64,000 nucleotides of DNA from JANXQG01 sp963709175 (GTDB lineage: Bacteria; Planctomycetota; Planctomycetia; Pirellulales; Thermoguttaceae). A program made the position numbers and the translations under genes. The DNA lies in contig CAVPVK010000014.1 in assembly GCA_963709175.1 (NCBI GenBank), positions 62,001-126,000 of the forward strand, read 5' to 3'. The notes beneath the pieces are model-generated. The model saw nothing but the letters and a program-made list of their open reading frames with translations, ran no database searches and was not told where the DNA came from. Below, in pieces: positions 1 to 9,375 of this stretch. Within the stretch, counting starts at the first letter, position 1. Each line of letters begins with the position of its first letter.

Positions 1-1238
1 CGGCCCCGGCGGCCAATGCCGTGATCTCGACGGCGGCGGTCTCGTTCCTCCGCAACAATATCGATGTCATCGGCGTCCTGCACGGCTATTCCCACCTCAT
101 GGAGTACGAGGCGGAGAAGCCGCTGGCCGAAGGCAAAGACTACATCCGCATCACGCACCAAATCCTGAAGCGGACGCGTAACAGCCAGGGAATCATCATC
201 GGTACGGCCCGCGCCAATCCGGGCAAGCTCGTCTCCGATCCGGCCCACTTCCGCGACCCCGAGCGGACCGCCCCGCTGAAGACGGTTTACGACGCACTCT
301 GCTCGCTGGGAGTGGACGCTCTGATCTCGATCGGCGGCGACGACACCCTGAAGACCGCCAACAAGTTCAAGATGTACCAGGAGACTTTGCCGCCCGGCAG
401 CCGCCACATCCCCATCGTGCACCTGCCCAAGACGATCGACAACGACTACATGGGCATCGATTTCACCTTCGGCTACTTTACCGCGGTGGAGTTCCTGGCC
501 TCGGAGATCCGCAACCTTCTGGCCGATGCCGAGGCCAACCGGGCCTATTTCCTCTGCGAGTGCATGGGCCGCAGTGCGGGCTGGCTGGCCTACGGCGTGG
601 CGATCGCCGGCGAGGCGAGCCTGGTGATCAGCGTCGAGGACATCACCGGTAAATACGAGACGAGCGAGGAGTCGATCAACACCAAGACCGGCCGCAAGGA
701 GATCCGCCGCGTGATGGACCTCCCGGAAGTGGTCAAGCGGATTGTGGCCACGATGCGGGTCCGCGAGGAGGCGGAGGGCAAGGAGTTTGGCGTGATCGTG
801 CTGGCCGAGGGTTTGGCCGAGTTGCTTCCCCACAAGCACATCGAGGGCGTGCCCCGCGACGAGCACGGTCACATTGCCATTTCGCAGGTCAGCTTCGGCA
901 AGCTCTTCTCCGATCTTGTCGCCAAGGAATACCACAAGCAAACCGGCAAAAAGCGCAAGGTCACGAGCGTTCCGCTGGGCTATGAGAGCCGCTGTGCCCG
1001 CCCGCAGGCCTTCGACGTCATGCTGGGCAGCCAGCTCGGCGTGGGCGCCTACCGGGCATTGGTCGAAAAGCGGCTGGACGGCGTGATGGTTTCCATCCGC
1101 GGCCAATTGGAACTGAACTACGTGCGCTTCGACCAGTTGGTCGATCCAGCCACGCTGGTAACCGTGGTGCGGTACATCGAGCCGGGCAGCGACTTCCATC
1201 GCCTTGCCCGGTTCCTGGAAACCTACGTGAACGATTGA
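1..1238 (+). CDS. Pyrophosphate-dependent 6-phosphofructokinase, 5' end cut by the window
   Basis: This enzyme phosphorylates fructose 6-phosphate in the cytoplasm during glycolysis. The frame is open from base 3 and begins inside the N-terminal phosphate-binding loop (PAAN), so only a short N-terminal piece is missing; about 412 residues are visible. GGDDT near base 340 and PKTIDND near base 430 are the signature residues of PPi-using enzymes: the second Asp replaces the Gly of ATP-type GGDG, and Lys is present in PKTIDND. MGRSAGW near base 565 is the substrate-binding motif. The overall form resembles the TP0108-type enzymes of spirochaetes and planctomycetes. The stop lies 32 bases before the mgtA start, so the two genes may be co-transcribed. 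The family is confident; PPi specificity is inferred from motifs only. Confidence 0.9.
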   Translation, partial: APAANAVISTAAVSFLRNNIDVIGVLHGYSHLMEYEAEKPLAEGKDYIRITHQILKRTRNSQGIIIGTARANPGKLVSDPAHFRDPERTAPLKTVYDALCSLGVDALISIGGDDTLKTANKFKMYQETLPPGSRHIPIVHLPKTIDNDYMGIDFTFGYFTAVEFLASEIRNLLADAEANRAYFLCECMGRSAGWLAYGVAIAGEASLVISVEDITGKYETSEESINTKTGRKEIRRVMDLPEVVKRIVATMRVREEAEGKEFGVIVLAEGLAELLPHKHIEGVPRDEHGHIAISQVSFGKLFSDLVAKEYHKQTGKKRKVTSVPLGYESRCARPQAFDVMLGSQLGVGAYRALVEKRLDGVMVSIRGQLELNYVRFDQLVDPATLVTVVRYIEPGSDFHRLARFLETYVND

Positions 1239-1270
1239 CCCGCGGCAGAACCGCGATTCCAGGTGATACG

Positions 1271-3898
1271 ATGCCGATCCTGCCGACGTTCATTCTGCCG
1301 AAGAACATCTTGACCTCCTTGCGGAGGCCAGCTAATCAAATCCATGCCTCGCCCCTGCTGGCCGAGGTTGCCCGCTGTGAAACCCAGGACGTGTTGCGCC
1401 GGCTGGGGACGGGCGACAACGGCCTGAGCGAGGAGGAGGCCGCCCGCCGCCTCGAGGAGTATGGCCCCAACGTAGTCGCCAAGGAAGTGCGTTTTCGGCG
1501 GCTGAGGATCTTGGGCCATGCCTGCGTCAACCCTTTGGTAATTCTCCTGGTGCTGCTGGCGACCCTTTCGCTGCTGACCGGAGACCCGGGCGGGGCGACC
1601 GTCATGCTGGTCATGGTTGTGCTGGGAGTGAGTCTGCGCTTCATCCAGGAATCGCGGGCTGACGACGCCGCCGCGAAGCTCAAGGCCATGATCAGCGTCA
1701 CGGCGACGGTGCTCCGCGACGGGCAGCCCCGCGAGTTGCCGCTGGGGCACATCGTGCCCGGCGACCTCGTGAAACTCGCGGCGGGCGACATGATCCCCGC
1801 CGATCTTCGCCTCGTCTCCTGCAAGGACTTGTTCATCATCCAGTCGAGCCTCACCGGCGAATCGCTGCCCGTGGAGAAGTTCGACGTCCGCGACGAAAGC
1901 GGCGTAAAATCGGCCCTGGAACTCAAGAACATCTGCTTCCTGGGAACCAGCGTGGAAAGCGGTGCAGCCACGGCGGTGATCGTGGAAACTGGTTTCAAGA
2001 CCTATTTGGGCAGCATGGCGCAGTCGATGCTCGGACATGCGCCGCCGACGAGCTTCGACAAGGGCGTAAGCCGCTTCACCTGGTTGATGCTCTATTTCAT
2101 GGCCGTGATGGTGCCGCTGGTATTTCTCATTAACGGGCTGACGAAGGGCGATTGGACAGAGGCGTTCTTCTTCGCCCTGGCCGTGGCCGTGGGCCTCACG
2201 CCCGAGATGCTGCCGATGATCGTTTCCGTCTGTCTCTCCCGCGGCGCCATTGGCATGTCGCGGAAGAAGGTGATTGTCAAGCGGTTGAACTCGATCCAGA
2301 ACTTGGGCGCCATGGACGTGCTCTGCACCGACAAGACCGGTACCCTCACCCTGGACCGGGTGATCCTGGAGCACCACTGTGACGTCGTCCGCAATGAAGA
2401 TGAAGGCGTGCTGCTGGCGGCCTATCTCAACAGCCATTTCCAGACGGGCCTGCGCAACGTTCTGGACCGCGCAATCCTGCAATTCCAGGCGGAGATCCAC
2501 GAGAAGCACGCGGTGCCCGACCACAAGAAAATCGACGAGATCCCCTTCGATTTTTCCCGCAAGCGGATGTCGGTGGTCGTGGAGACGCCCCAGGGCAACC
2601 GCCGCCTGATCTGCAAAGGCGCCACCGAGGCCGTCTTCCAGTGCTGCAACCGCTTCGAGTTGGAAGGAAAAGTCTACCCGGTCGATCCGCTCCTGATCAC
2701 GGAGCTGAAGGAGTATTGCGACGAGCTCAGTTCCGACGGCTTCCGCGTGCTGGCGATCGCCTACAAGGACGTCGAGCCCCGGGCTGCTTATTCCAAGGAT
2801 GACGAGCGCGATCTGGTGCTGATAGGCTACGTGGCCTTCCTCGACCCGCCCAAGGATTCCTCGGCCCCCGCCATCTTGGCCCTGAAGAACCACGGCATCG
2901 CCGTCAAGGTGCTCACCGGCGACAACGAGTTGGTAACCCGCAAGATCTGCCAGGAAGTCGGACTTCCGACAGATTGCATGCTGCTGGGCGCCCAGGTGGA
3001 GGCCATGAACGACGCCGAACTCGCCGAGGCGGCCGACCGGGCCACGCTTTTTGCGCGGCTCTCGCCGGCGCACAAGCAGCGGATCATCCGCGCCTTGCAG
3101 GGCAAGGGGCACGTCGTCGGCTTCCTGGGCGACGGCATCAACGATTCACCCGCGCTGCGGGCGGCCGACGTGGGCATTTCCGTCGACAGCGCCGTGGACA
3201 TCGCCAAGGAGGCGGCCGACATCATCCTGCTGGAGAAGAGCCTGATGGTGCTGGAAGAGGGCGTTCTCGAGGGCCGCAAGGTCTTTGCCAACATCCTCAA
3301 GTACGTCCGCATGGGCGCCAGTTCGAACTTCGGCAACATGTTCAGCGTGCTGGGTGCCAGCGCCTTCGTGCCTTTCCTGCCCATGGAGCCGGCGCAGATC
3401 CTCACGAACAACCTGCTCTACGACTTCTCGCAGGTGCCCATTCCCGCCGACAACGTCGATGCCGAGCAGATCGCCAAACCTCGCCCCTGGCAGATGGGAG
3501 AGATCGCAAAGTTCATTCTCTTCATCGGCCCCTGCAGTTCGGTCTTCGACTACACAACGTACTTCATGATGCTGTACGTCTTCAAGTGCTGGGACAACCC
3601 GGCGCTCTTTCAGACCGGCTGGTTCGTGGAGTCGCTCTTGACGCAGACGCTCATCATCCACATCATCCGCACCAACCGCATCCCCTTTATCCAAAGCCGC
3701 GCCAGTTGGCCGTTGACGGTCACCGGGGCGATCATCATGGGCATCGGCGCATGGCTGCCGTTTTCGCCCATTGCGCCTTATCTGGGGTTCAAGGAGTTGC
3801 CCGGGCTCTATTGGCCGTTGGTCATTTTGACGTTGTTCTGTTACGTGCTTTTGACCCAGGGCGTGAAGATCTGGCTGATCAGGCGGAAGTGGATTTAA
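1271..3898 (+). CDS. mgtA: Magnesium-translocating P-type ATPase (MgtA type)
   Basis: This 875-residue P-type ATPase is predicted to import Mg2+ across the inner membrane. TGES of the actuator domain is near residue 195, the phosphorylation motif DKTGTLT near 353, and the hinge motif GDGINDS near 620. The segment NFGNMFSVLGASAFVPFLP followed by a DFSQVPIPADNVD helix is characteristic of the P3B (MgtA/MgtB) group and differs from Ca2+ or heavy-metal pumps. I chose the ATG at 1271 because AGGTG lies about 6 bases upstream; a TTG at 1235 overlaps the previous stop codon and would add 12 unconserved residues. The gene ends 5 bases from the stop of the convergent efflux transporter. No Mg2+-sensing leader is evident because the upstream gap is too short. 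Confidence 0.93.
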   Translation: MPILPTFILPKNILTSLRRPANQIHASPLLAEVARCETQDVLRRLGTGDNGLSEEEAARRLEEYGPNVVAKEVRFRRLRILGHACVNPLVILLVLLATLSLLTGDPGGATVMLVMVVLGVSLRFIQESRADDAAAKLKAMISVTATVLRDGQPRELPLGHIVPGDLVKLAAGDMIPADLRLVSCKDLFIIQSSLTGESLPVEKFDVRDESGVKSALELKNICFLGTSVESGAATAVIVETGFKTYLGSMAQSMLGHAPPTSFDKGVSRFTWLMLYFMAVMVPLVFLINGLTKGDWTEAFFFALAVAVGLTPEMLPMIVSVCLSRGAIGMSRKKVIVKRLNSIQNLGAMDVLCTDKTGTLTLDRVILEHHCDVVRNEDEGVLLAAYLNSHFQTGLRNVLDRAILQFQAEIHEKHAVPDHKKIDEIPFDFSRKRMSVVVETPQGNRRLICKGATEAVFQCCNRFELEGKVYPVDPLLITELKEYCDELSSDGFRVLAIAYKDVEPRAAYSKDDERDLVLIGYVAFLDPPKDSSAPAILALKNHGIAVKVLTGDNELVTRKICQEVGLPTDCMLLGAQVEAMNDAELAEAADRATLFARLSPAHKQRIIRALQGKGHVVGFLGDGINDSPALRAADVGISVDSAVDIAKEAADIILLEKSLMVLEEGVLEGRKVFANILKYVRMGASSNFGNMFSVLGASAFVPFLPMEPAQILTNNLLYDFSQVPIPADNVDAEQIAKPRPWQMGEIAKFILFIGPCSSVFDYTTYFMMLYVFKCWDNPALFQTGWFVESLLTQTLIIHIIRTNRIPFIQSRASWPLTVTGAIIMGIGAWLPFSPIAPYLGFKELPGLYWPLVILTLFCYVLLTQGVKIWLIRRKWI

Positions 3899-3903
3899 GC
3901 GGG

Positions 3904-5482
3904 CTAGTGCGCCGCCACGTGCCCGCCGGCCTTCGTCTTGCGGAACACCAGCACGATCGGCGCGCAGAGCAGGCACAATAAGGCCAGCGACCAGAACGTA
4001 TCGACATAGGCGCTCAAGGCCGCCTGCTGCTGCAGTTGCCCGTAAAGCACGCCGTACGATTGTTGCGCCCCAGTGGCCGGATCGCTATACTGGCCGAGCA
4101 TCCCCGCCGTCGCCCGATAGGCTTGCTGGAAGGGCTGATGGTACGGCGTAAGATGCTCGACCAGATAGGCCTGATGGACCTGGGCGCCGCGGGCCACCCA
4201 GGTGGTCGCCAAGGCGATGCCGATACTGCCGCCGATGTTCCGCATGAGATTGAAAACGCCCGCCGCATTGCCCATCTGCTCGTTCGGCAGCGCACCCATA
4301 GTGGTGATCGTCAAGGGCACGAAGATCAGACCCATGGCGACGCCGGAAAACAAGACCGGCCACCTGATATTCCCCGCGGCGATATCGAGGTTGATGTTCG
4401 AAAGACTGGCGGTGGCCCAGGCCAGGCCGAGGAACCCCATCCCGATCAGGATCCGCGAATCGACCCGCGTGGTCAAGGTCCCCACCGCCAACAGCGAAAT
4501 GAATGCGCCCATGCCGCGGGGACTTATGCGCCATGCCGCTGTTGAAGGCCGGATAGTTCATCAACTCCTGCAGGAACAACGGCAGCAGAGCGGTGGTGCT
4601 GTAGAGGACCACGCCCACTACCGTGATCAACAGCGTGCCCATGGCGAAATTGCGATTGCGGAAGACGCGGATATCAACCAGCGGATGCTCGACCCGCAGC
4701 TCCCAGGCGATCAACGCGATCAGCGCTGCCGCCGAGATCACCGAGGCCCAGCAGATCCAGTTGGCGTTGAGCCAGTCGTCCTCCTGCCCGCGGTCGAGGA
4801 TGATCTGCAGCGTTCCCAGCCAGACCGCCAAGAGCCCGAAGCCGACGTAGTCGATCTTGCCGCCGAGTTTCTCGCGGGCGTGGCTCAGATAGGGCGGGTC
4901 CTCGATGAATGCCTGGCACATGAGCACCGCCAGAACTCCCATGGGAACGTTGATATAGAAGATCCAGCGCCACGAATAGTTGTCGGTGATCCAGCCTCCC
5001 AAGACCGGGCCGATGATCGGGGCCACGACCACGCCCAGCCCGAAGGTGGCCATGGCCATTCCCCGCTTGGCCGGCGGGAAGCTCTCCATAAGGATCGACT
5101 GCGATAGCGGCTGCAAGGCCCCGCCGGCGGCCCCTTGGAGGATGCGGGCGAAAATCAGCATCCCTAGCGTCGTCGCCGCCCCGCAGGCCGCGGAGGCGAG
5201 CGTGAACAAGCCTATGCAAGCGATGAGGAACCGCTTTCGTCCGAAGAAGCTGCTCAGCCAGCCGGTCATTGGAAGCACGATGGCGTTCGAGACCAGGTAG
5301 CTGGTCAGGACCCAGGTGGCCTCATCCGTGCTGGCCGACAAGTTGCCGGCGATATGGGGGACCGCCACGTTGGCCACCGACGTGTCGAGGACCTCCAGAA
5401 TCGTCGCCAGCATGACCGCGGCGGCGATCAGCCAGGGATTGGCACTCGGCTTCCAGGGTGTGGTTTCAGCGGTGCTGGACAT
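3904..5482 (-). CDS. DHA2-family (EmrB/QacA-like) multidrug efflux transporter, one frameshift
   Basis: This major facilitator with about 14 membrane segments is expected to export drugs by proton antiport together with the HlyD protein encoded upstream. The N-terminal part reads from 5482 with the family motifs LDTSVANVAVPHI and the GWLSSFFGRK loop. The frame breaks near 4527 and continues in the next frame to the stop at 3904. Removing the single T at 4527 restores MALSPRGMGAFI, which is the expected helix-7/8 loop, and gives one protein of about 525 residues. The gene is third in a tetR-hlyD-emrB operon. The break is probably a sequence error, but a real inactivation cannot be excluded. 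No clear ribosome binding site precedes the ATG. Confidence 0.85.
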
Positions 5483-5510
5483 CGATGGTTCGCGTTATTC
5501 GTCAAATGAT

Positions 5511-5576
5511 GATACTAACCCGAAGCGCGAGCGCGGGCCGCAAGCCGCTCCCTCGCTTGCGATTCGGGTTAGTGTC
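5511..5576. repeat. Imperfect hairpin repeat within the efflux operon
   Basis: Two 14-base arms at 5511-5524 and 5563-5576 pair with one mismatch, and the inner bases pair further (about 10 of 13). The arms carry the CTAACCCGAA / TTCGGGTTAG core together with inner CGAGCG / CGCTTGCG segments, which is a common type of planctomycete intergenic palindrome. It fills the gap between hlyD and the downstream transporter gene. It could act as an RNA stability element or attenuator, but no T-tract follows, so a strong terminator is unlikely. Confidence 0.7.
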
Positions 5577-5583
5577 GAACGTG

Positions 5584-7116
5584 TCAATGTTGCGCGGGCG
5601 AAGCAGAATCAACCTTCACCACGGGAACAACCGACATGCCCGGGCCCAGGTCGTAGCGGCGGACCTGCTGCGGATCGTCGAAGACGATTTTCACGGGTAC
5701 GCGCTGCACCACCTTCACGTAGTTGCCCGTGGCGTTCTCCGGCGGCAACAGGCTGAATCGGGCACCGCTGCCGCATTGCAGGCTATCGACGTGGGCGGGA
5801 AACCGCACTCCTGGCTGCCGATCGACGGTAACCGTCACGCGCTGGTTGGGCTGCATTTTGGCCAACTGGGTCTCCTTGAAGTTGGCGATCACCCACACGT
5901 TGGGATCAACGAGGGCCAGCAACGGCTGACCGACTTGCACGTAACTACCAATCTCTACGCTCTTGCGGGTGACCCGTCCGGCGAAAGGGGCGTAGATCTT
6001 CGTGTATTCGAGGTTGAGCTTCGCCTGGGTGACCTCGGCCTCGGCACGGGCAACCTCGGCCTCGGCGGCGGTGGTCTGCGAGCGGCTCTGTGCGACCTGT
6101 TGAGGCGCCGACCGTGCGCCGGCCTGATGCGCCGACGCGCGGCCCAGCGCGGCCTGTTGTCCTGTCACGGCCAGCTCGGCCTGGCGAAGGCCGCTATCGG
6201 CAGCGGCTATGGCTGCCAAACCCTGATTCACGGCCGCCTCGTGCGACGCAATTTTCTCCTTCGCCGCCACCACGTCCGCGGAGGCCACCTGTTGGGCGGC
6301 CACCGCTTCATCCAGGGTATCTTGCGACGCCGCATGGTCGGGCACCAAGGCGGCGATCCGTTTCATGAAGGTCTCGGCCCGTTGTTGCCGGGCTTCGGCA
6401 GCCACCAGATCGGCCTGGGCCTGCTTTTTCCCTGCCTTGGCTGCAGCCAAGGCGGCCTGGGCCTCAGCCTGTTGACTCTTGGCCGTGACCACTGCTGCAC
6501 GCGCCGTTTCCACGGCTGCCTGGGCTCCGTCCACACCGGCCGAAGCTTCGTCCACTCCCGCGGCAGAGGTGATCTGCGTGACGTCGGTACCGATCGAATG
6601 GGTCCGCTGGCCCGCCTTGGCCGCCGCCAATGCCGCCTCCGCGGCCGCCAGCCGGGACTGGAAATCGCGGGGATCGAGCTCCGCCAGCAATTGGCCCTGC
6701 TCGACCCACTGGTTATCGTCCACCAGGACCTTGTCAACGTGCCCCGCCACCCGCGGACTGACCGCCACGACATGGGCCTCGACAAAGGCGTCGTCCGTGC
6801 TCTCATAGAGACGGGCGTAGAGATAGTAGGAGATTCCGCCTCCGATTCCCACGACAGCCGCCGCGGCAAGCAAGACCCACACCATGGGCCGGCGGGTTGG
6901 CCGGGCGGGGCGACCCGGCGCCTGGTCCGCAGATGCACGCACGTGCGCGCGATCGGCCTTTACCCGTTGCGAAGCAACGGCAGTGTCCATATCCAATCCC
7001 GTTCCACCGCCAATCTTGCCGGTCTTTAGCGCGACGGTCGTCTCGACGGCTGTGCCTCCGCTATCGTTGTTAGTCATCAGAATCCTGGCAGTGTCTGCGT
7101 TGCCCTTGTCATTCAT
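5584..7116 (-). CDS. HlyD-family membrane fusion protein (EmrA-like)
   Basis: This 510-residue periplasmic adaptor would link the DHA2 inner-membrane pump to an outer-membrane channel. A cytoplasmic N-terminus of about 77 residues is followed by one membrane helix (residues 78-96), then the conserved ESTDDAFVEAHVV start of the barrel/lipoyl domain. A very long alanine-rich coiled-coil hairpin follows, then a C-terminal barrel with YAPFAGRVTRKSVEIG. I chose the ATG at 7114-7116 because it overlaps the tetR stop in ATGAATGA, a layout that suggests translational coupling; a start at 7155 would lie inside tetR. The unusually long N-terminal tail is rich in Thr, Gly and Asp. Confidence 0.9.
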   Translation of the reverse strand: MNDKGNADTARILMTNNDSGGTAVETTVALKTGKIGGGTGLDMDTAVASQRVKADRAHVRASADQAPGRPARPTRRPMVWVLLAAAAVVGIGGGISYYLYARLYESTDDAFVEAHVVAVSPRVAGHVDKVLVDDNQWVEQGQLLAELDPRDFQSRLAAAEAALAAAKAGQRTHSIGTDVTQITSAAGVDEASAGVDGAQAAVETARAAVVTAKSQQAEAQAALAAAKAGKKQAQADLVAAEARQQRAETFMKRIAALVPDHAASQDTLDEAVAAQQVASADVVAAKEKIASHEAAVNQGLAAIAAADSGLRQAELAVTGQQAALGRASAHQAGARSAPQQVAQSRSQTTAAEAEVARAEAEVTQAKLNLEYTKIYAPFAGRVTRKSVEIGSYVQVGQPLLALVDPNVWVIANFKETQLAKMQPNQRVTVTVDRQPGVRFPAHVDSLQCGSGARFSLLPPENATGNYVKVVQRVPVKIVFDDPQQVRRYDLGPGMSVVPVVKVDSASPAQH

Positions 7117-7729
7117 GTTTTGTCTCGCCTGGCGCCACGTGAATCGATAGCCCATGGAGGACCACGTCGATGAGCACGTCGACGTATTCCTTCACCGAAT
7201 CCTCAGAGCCGCTGATCGCCAGCAACTCGAACATCTCGCGAAAGGCCCCCAGGAACATGCGGCCGATGTGTGCCGAATTGTGGGGTCGAAAAGAGCCTTC
7301 CTTGATGCCCTGGTCGAAAATGGCCGCGAACGCCTCCAGGACTCGGGGACGGGTTCGCTGCTTGACGCGGTATTGCTGATCGGAGTTCACCAACAGCCCG
7401 ATTACCATTCGGTGCCTGGCCCCAAGTTCGAAGCCGGCCCGCAAGATTTTCTCCAGTTTTCGCGGGGCGGGCAGGTCGGCCCGCACTGTCTCCTCGACGA
7501 GTTCCATATGCGGGTCAACGACACGGTCGAAGACGAAATCGAGGAGCTCCTCCTTGCTGGGAAAGTAATCGTAGAGACTGCTTTTGGCCAGATCGGCGGC
7601 CTCCGCCACGCGATTCATGGTAGTGCCATCGACGCCATGTTCGCTCAGCACGGCCGTCGCCGCCTCGAAAATAGACTCCTTCATCATGGCGGTAAGCATT
7701 TCTTTACGAGTTTTACTGAGTCGCGGCAT
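7109..7729 (-). CDS. TetR-family repressor of the efflux operon
   Basis: This 206-residue cytoplasmic repressor has an N-terminal helix-turn-helix (residues about 10-55, with GVDGTTMNRVAEAADLAKSSLYDYF) and a ligand-binding C-terminal domain. The start MPRLSKTRKEM at 7729 is the usual family start; longer versions would run through the promoter. It is the first gene of the operon and overlaps hlyD by 8 bases. A palindrome sits between the -35 and -10 hexamers just upstream, so the protein most likely represses its own operon and is released by a transported compound. The inducer is unknown. Confidence 0.9.
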   Translation of the reverse strand: MPRLSKTRKEMLTAMMKESIFEAATAVLSEHGVDGTTMNRVAEAADLAKSSLYDYFPSKEELLDFVFDRVVDPHMELVEETVRADLPAPRKLEKILRAGFELGARHRMVIGLLVNSDQQYRVKQRTRPRVLEAFAAIFDQGIKEGSFRPHNSAHIGRMFLGAFREMFELLAISGSEDSVKEYVDVLIDVVLHGLSIHVAPGETKHE

Positions 7730-7760
7730 GGACGTTCTCCGATGATCGGTCTCTCTAGTA

Positions 7761-7789
7761 AGTATAGCGAACGTTCGGTCGCTATGCAA
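7761..7789 (-). promoter_or_regulatory. Promoter with embedded TetR operator
   Basis: Reading leftward, the -35 hexamer is TTGCAT (7789-7784) and the -10 hexamer is TATACT (7766-7761), separated by exactly 17 bases. A palindrome fills the spacer: arms ATAGCGA and TCGCTAT at 7764-7770 and 7779-7785, with the perfect 10-base palindrome CGAACGTTCG at 7768-7777 inside it. A repressor bound here would block RNA polymerase. The tetR start codon lies about 32 bases downstream of the -10. Confidence 0.7.
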
Positions 7790-7857
7790 TACCGCATAGA
7801 CTGGGATCTGGGATTGCGTTTGTCGGAACTGCAACGGCGGGTGCTTGAAACACCACA

Positions 7858-9012
7858 CTAACGGGACCGGAGCAGCCGGTCCAACCGCGATCCCAAGCCG
7901 CTTTGCAGAACGTCGCGGGCGAGATTACCCAGGACCTGGTTTTTCACCCGCGCCAACTCGGCAAGATCGAGCCGCGGCGATTTCAGGGTGCCACCAATAG
8001 GGATTTGCAGCTTCTGCTGCTTGATATTCTCGGTGACGGCGTTATCGGGAAGCCATCGCAGCGGTACGGAGGTCTCCACCATCAGCTTCAACGATTCGTC
8101 CAGGCCGACGGAGCCGTAGGTTTGTACTGTGACGTTGGGGAACTCCAGCGTTAGGCCCTGATGATAAATGCGTCCGCCGGTCATGCGGAACTGGATCACC
8201 GATTCGGGCTGAATGCGGACCAGCGTGGGAGAGACACCTGCCAGCGAGGCCAACTGCTCGACGAGCGGCCCGGGGCCCATTGTGGCCGAGTGGACGATCA
8301 CTCGGCCCGCAATTTCCGCCCGTTGCAGATCGCCAAAGGGAATGCGTGCGCCTTCCAACTCGATTGAGAACTGGCCCTGCGATTGCGTGACCGAGTCCAA
8401 GACGGGAATCACGAATCTCAGCAGCCTATGCCGATCGACGACGGTCGCCTCGCCGCCGACGATTTCCAACGATAACTCGACGTTCCGCCCCGGTCCCGTA
8501 CTATTCGAGCCTGTGCCGCCAGGGGCTAAACGGTCCGCGGCGATACTGACCGGCGCCGTCAGCCAGCGAGCCAGCAGCGATTCCAGGTTGCTGCCATCGC
8601 CGCTGAACTGCGCGTTCAGTATCGGCTTGTCGATCCGCAGGGTCCCTGCGTTCGACGGATTGGCGAGCAGATAGAGAAGTGAGCGGTCGCAACCCAGGTG
8701 CGTGGCCGTGAGGACCGGCTGTCCTAGGACGTCGCGGATTTCGATGTCGGAGACGGATGTCGGCGTGAACCAGCCAATCGACGCTGAGCGAAAAGAGATC
8801 GTTCCATCGAGCCGGGCAGCCCGGCGAACGAGATACGCGGCCAGCGGCGAATGGCCGATGATCGTCGGCAGCAGAGCGATCAACACCAACGGAGTCAAGG
8901 CGAGAAGAATCAGCACGACCCGGCGGCGGCGCTTGGTGCGCGGCGGCCGAGTGGTATCGTTGCCTGTCGTTGGCGGCGCCGGCTGCTGTCGCGGTTGCTT
9001 TTCGGTGGTCAT
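7858..9012 (-). CDS. AsmA-like membrane-anchored protein
   Basis: This 384-residue protein has a basic, disordered N-terminus, one membrane helix at about residues 30-52 and a periplasmic remainder. The segment after the helix (RAARLDGTISFRSASIGWFTPTSVSDIEIRD) has the layout of AsmA/YhdP/TamB-like domains, where an anchored beta-rich groove handles lipids or assists envelope assembly. The C-terminal part has the PIGGTLKSPRLDL motif common in AsmA-type proteins. GGAGG lies about 7 bases upstream of the ATG. The tetR promoter lies just downstream on the same strand, so this gene is probably a separate unit. The exact function is not known. Confidence 0.6.
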   Translation of the reverse strand: MTTEKQPRQQPAPPTTGNDTTRPPRTKRRRRVVLILLALTPLVLIALLPTIIGHSPLAAYLVRRAARLDGTISFRSASIGWFTPTSVSDIEIRDVLGQPVLTATHLGCDRSLLYLLANPSNAGTLRIDKPILNAQFSGDGSNLESLLARWLTAPVSIAADRLAPGGTGSNSTGPGRNVELSLEIVGGEATVVDRHRLLRFVIPVLDSVTQSQGQFSIELEGARIPFGDLQRAEIAGRVIVHSATMGPGPLVEQLASLAGVSPTLVRIQPESVIQFRMTGGRIYHQGLTLEFPNVTVQTYGSVGLDESLKLMVETSVPLRWLPDNAVTENIKQQKLQIPIGGTLKSPRLDLAELARVKNQVLGNLARDVLQSGLGSRLDRLLRSR

Positions 9013-9375
9013 GGGAAGCCTCCGGTAAGAACAAAAGTGGAGCCGTAGGGGTTCTGCCTTTCGCTTGCAGTCCCGGCTTCAGCCGGCGCGTTGCTTGCGG
9101 CGCATGATATAGCGACTAATGACGGCCAAATCCAGGGCGAAATGGCAGCCCACAAGTGCATGCCTATTTGGACTGGTTGCAACCAGCAGAAAACATGCCA
9201 AGAATTCGTTGGCCATTTTCTGTTGGCTTGATTGCGGGGCAAAATGCCGTCTGTTAGAATCCGCGGGTAGTGGCACTTGTTCCAGAACCTGTCGGAGAAC
9301 ACCGCATCGGCCTATTACCCATTGGCCTTCGATCAGTTCTCGCAAAGGTTTTCAATCCATTCGTGAGGAGACTCG
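9013..9375. other. Intergenic region with a REP-like palindrome
   Basis: This gap separates two divergent genes. It holds the palindrome CCGGCTTCAGCCGG at 9073-9086, the same type seen near 45400 and 56070. Short reading frames here have no recognisable protein features. GAGGAGA at 9363-9369 is the ribosome binding site of the rightward gene. I found no convincing promoter pair. Confidence 0.5.

Noticed and set aside
1223..3112. A 629-codon leftward frame opposite mgtA
   Set aside because: It lies entirely antisense to a well-conserved P-type ATPase, has His/Gln-rich composition typical of a GC-rich shadow frame, and shows no domain.
5458..7029. A 523-codon rightward frame opposite hlyD
   Set aside because: It is the mirror of the alanine-rich coiled coil of HlyD, rich in Gly, Leu and Arg, with no ribosome binding site.
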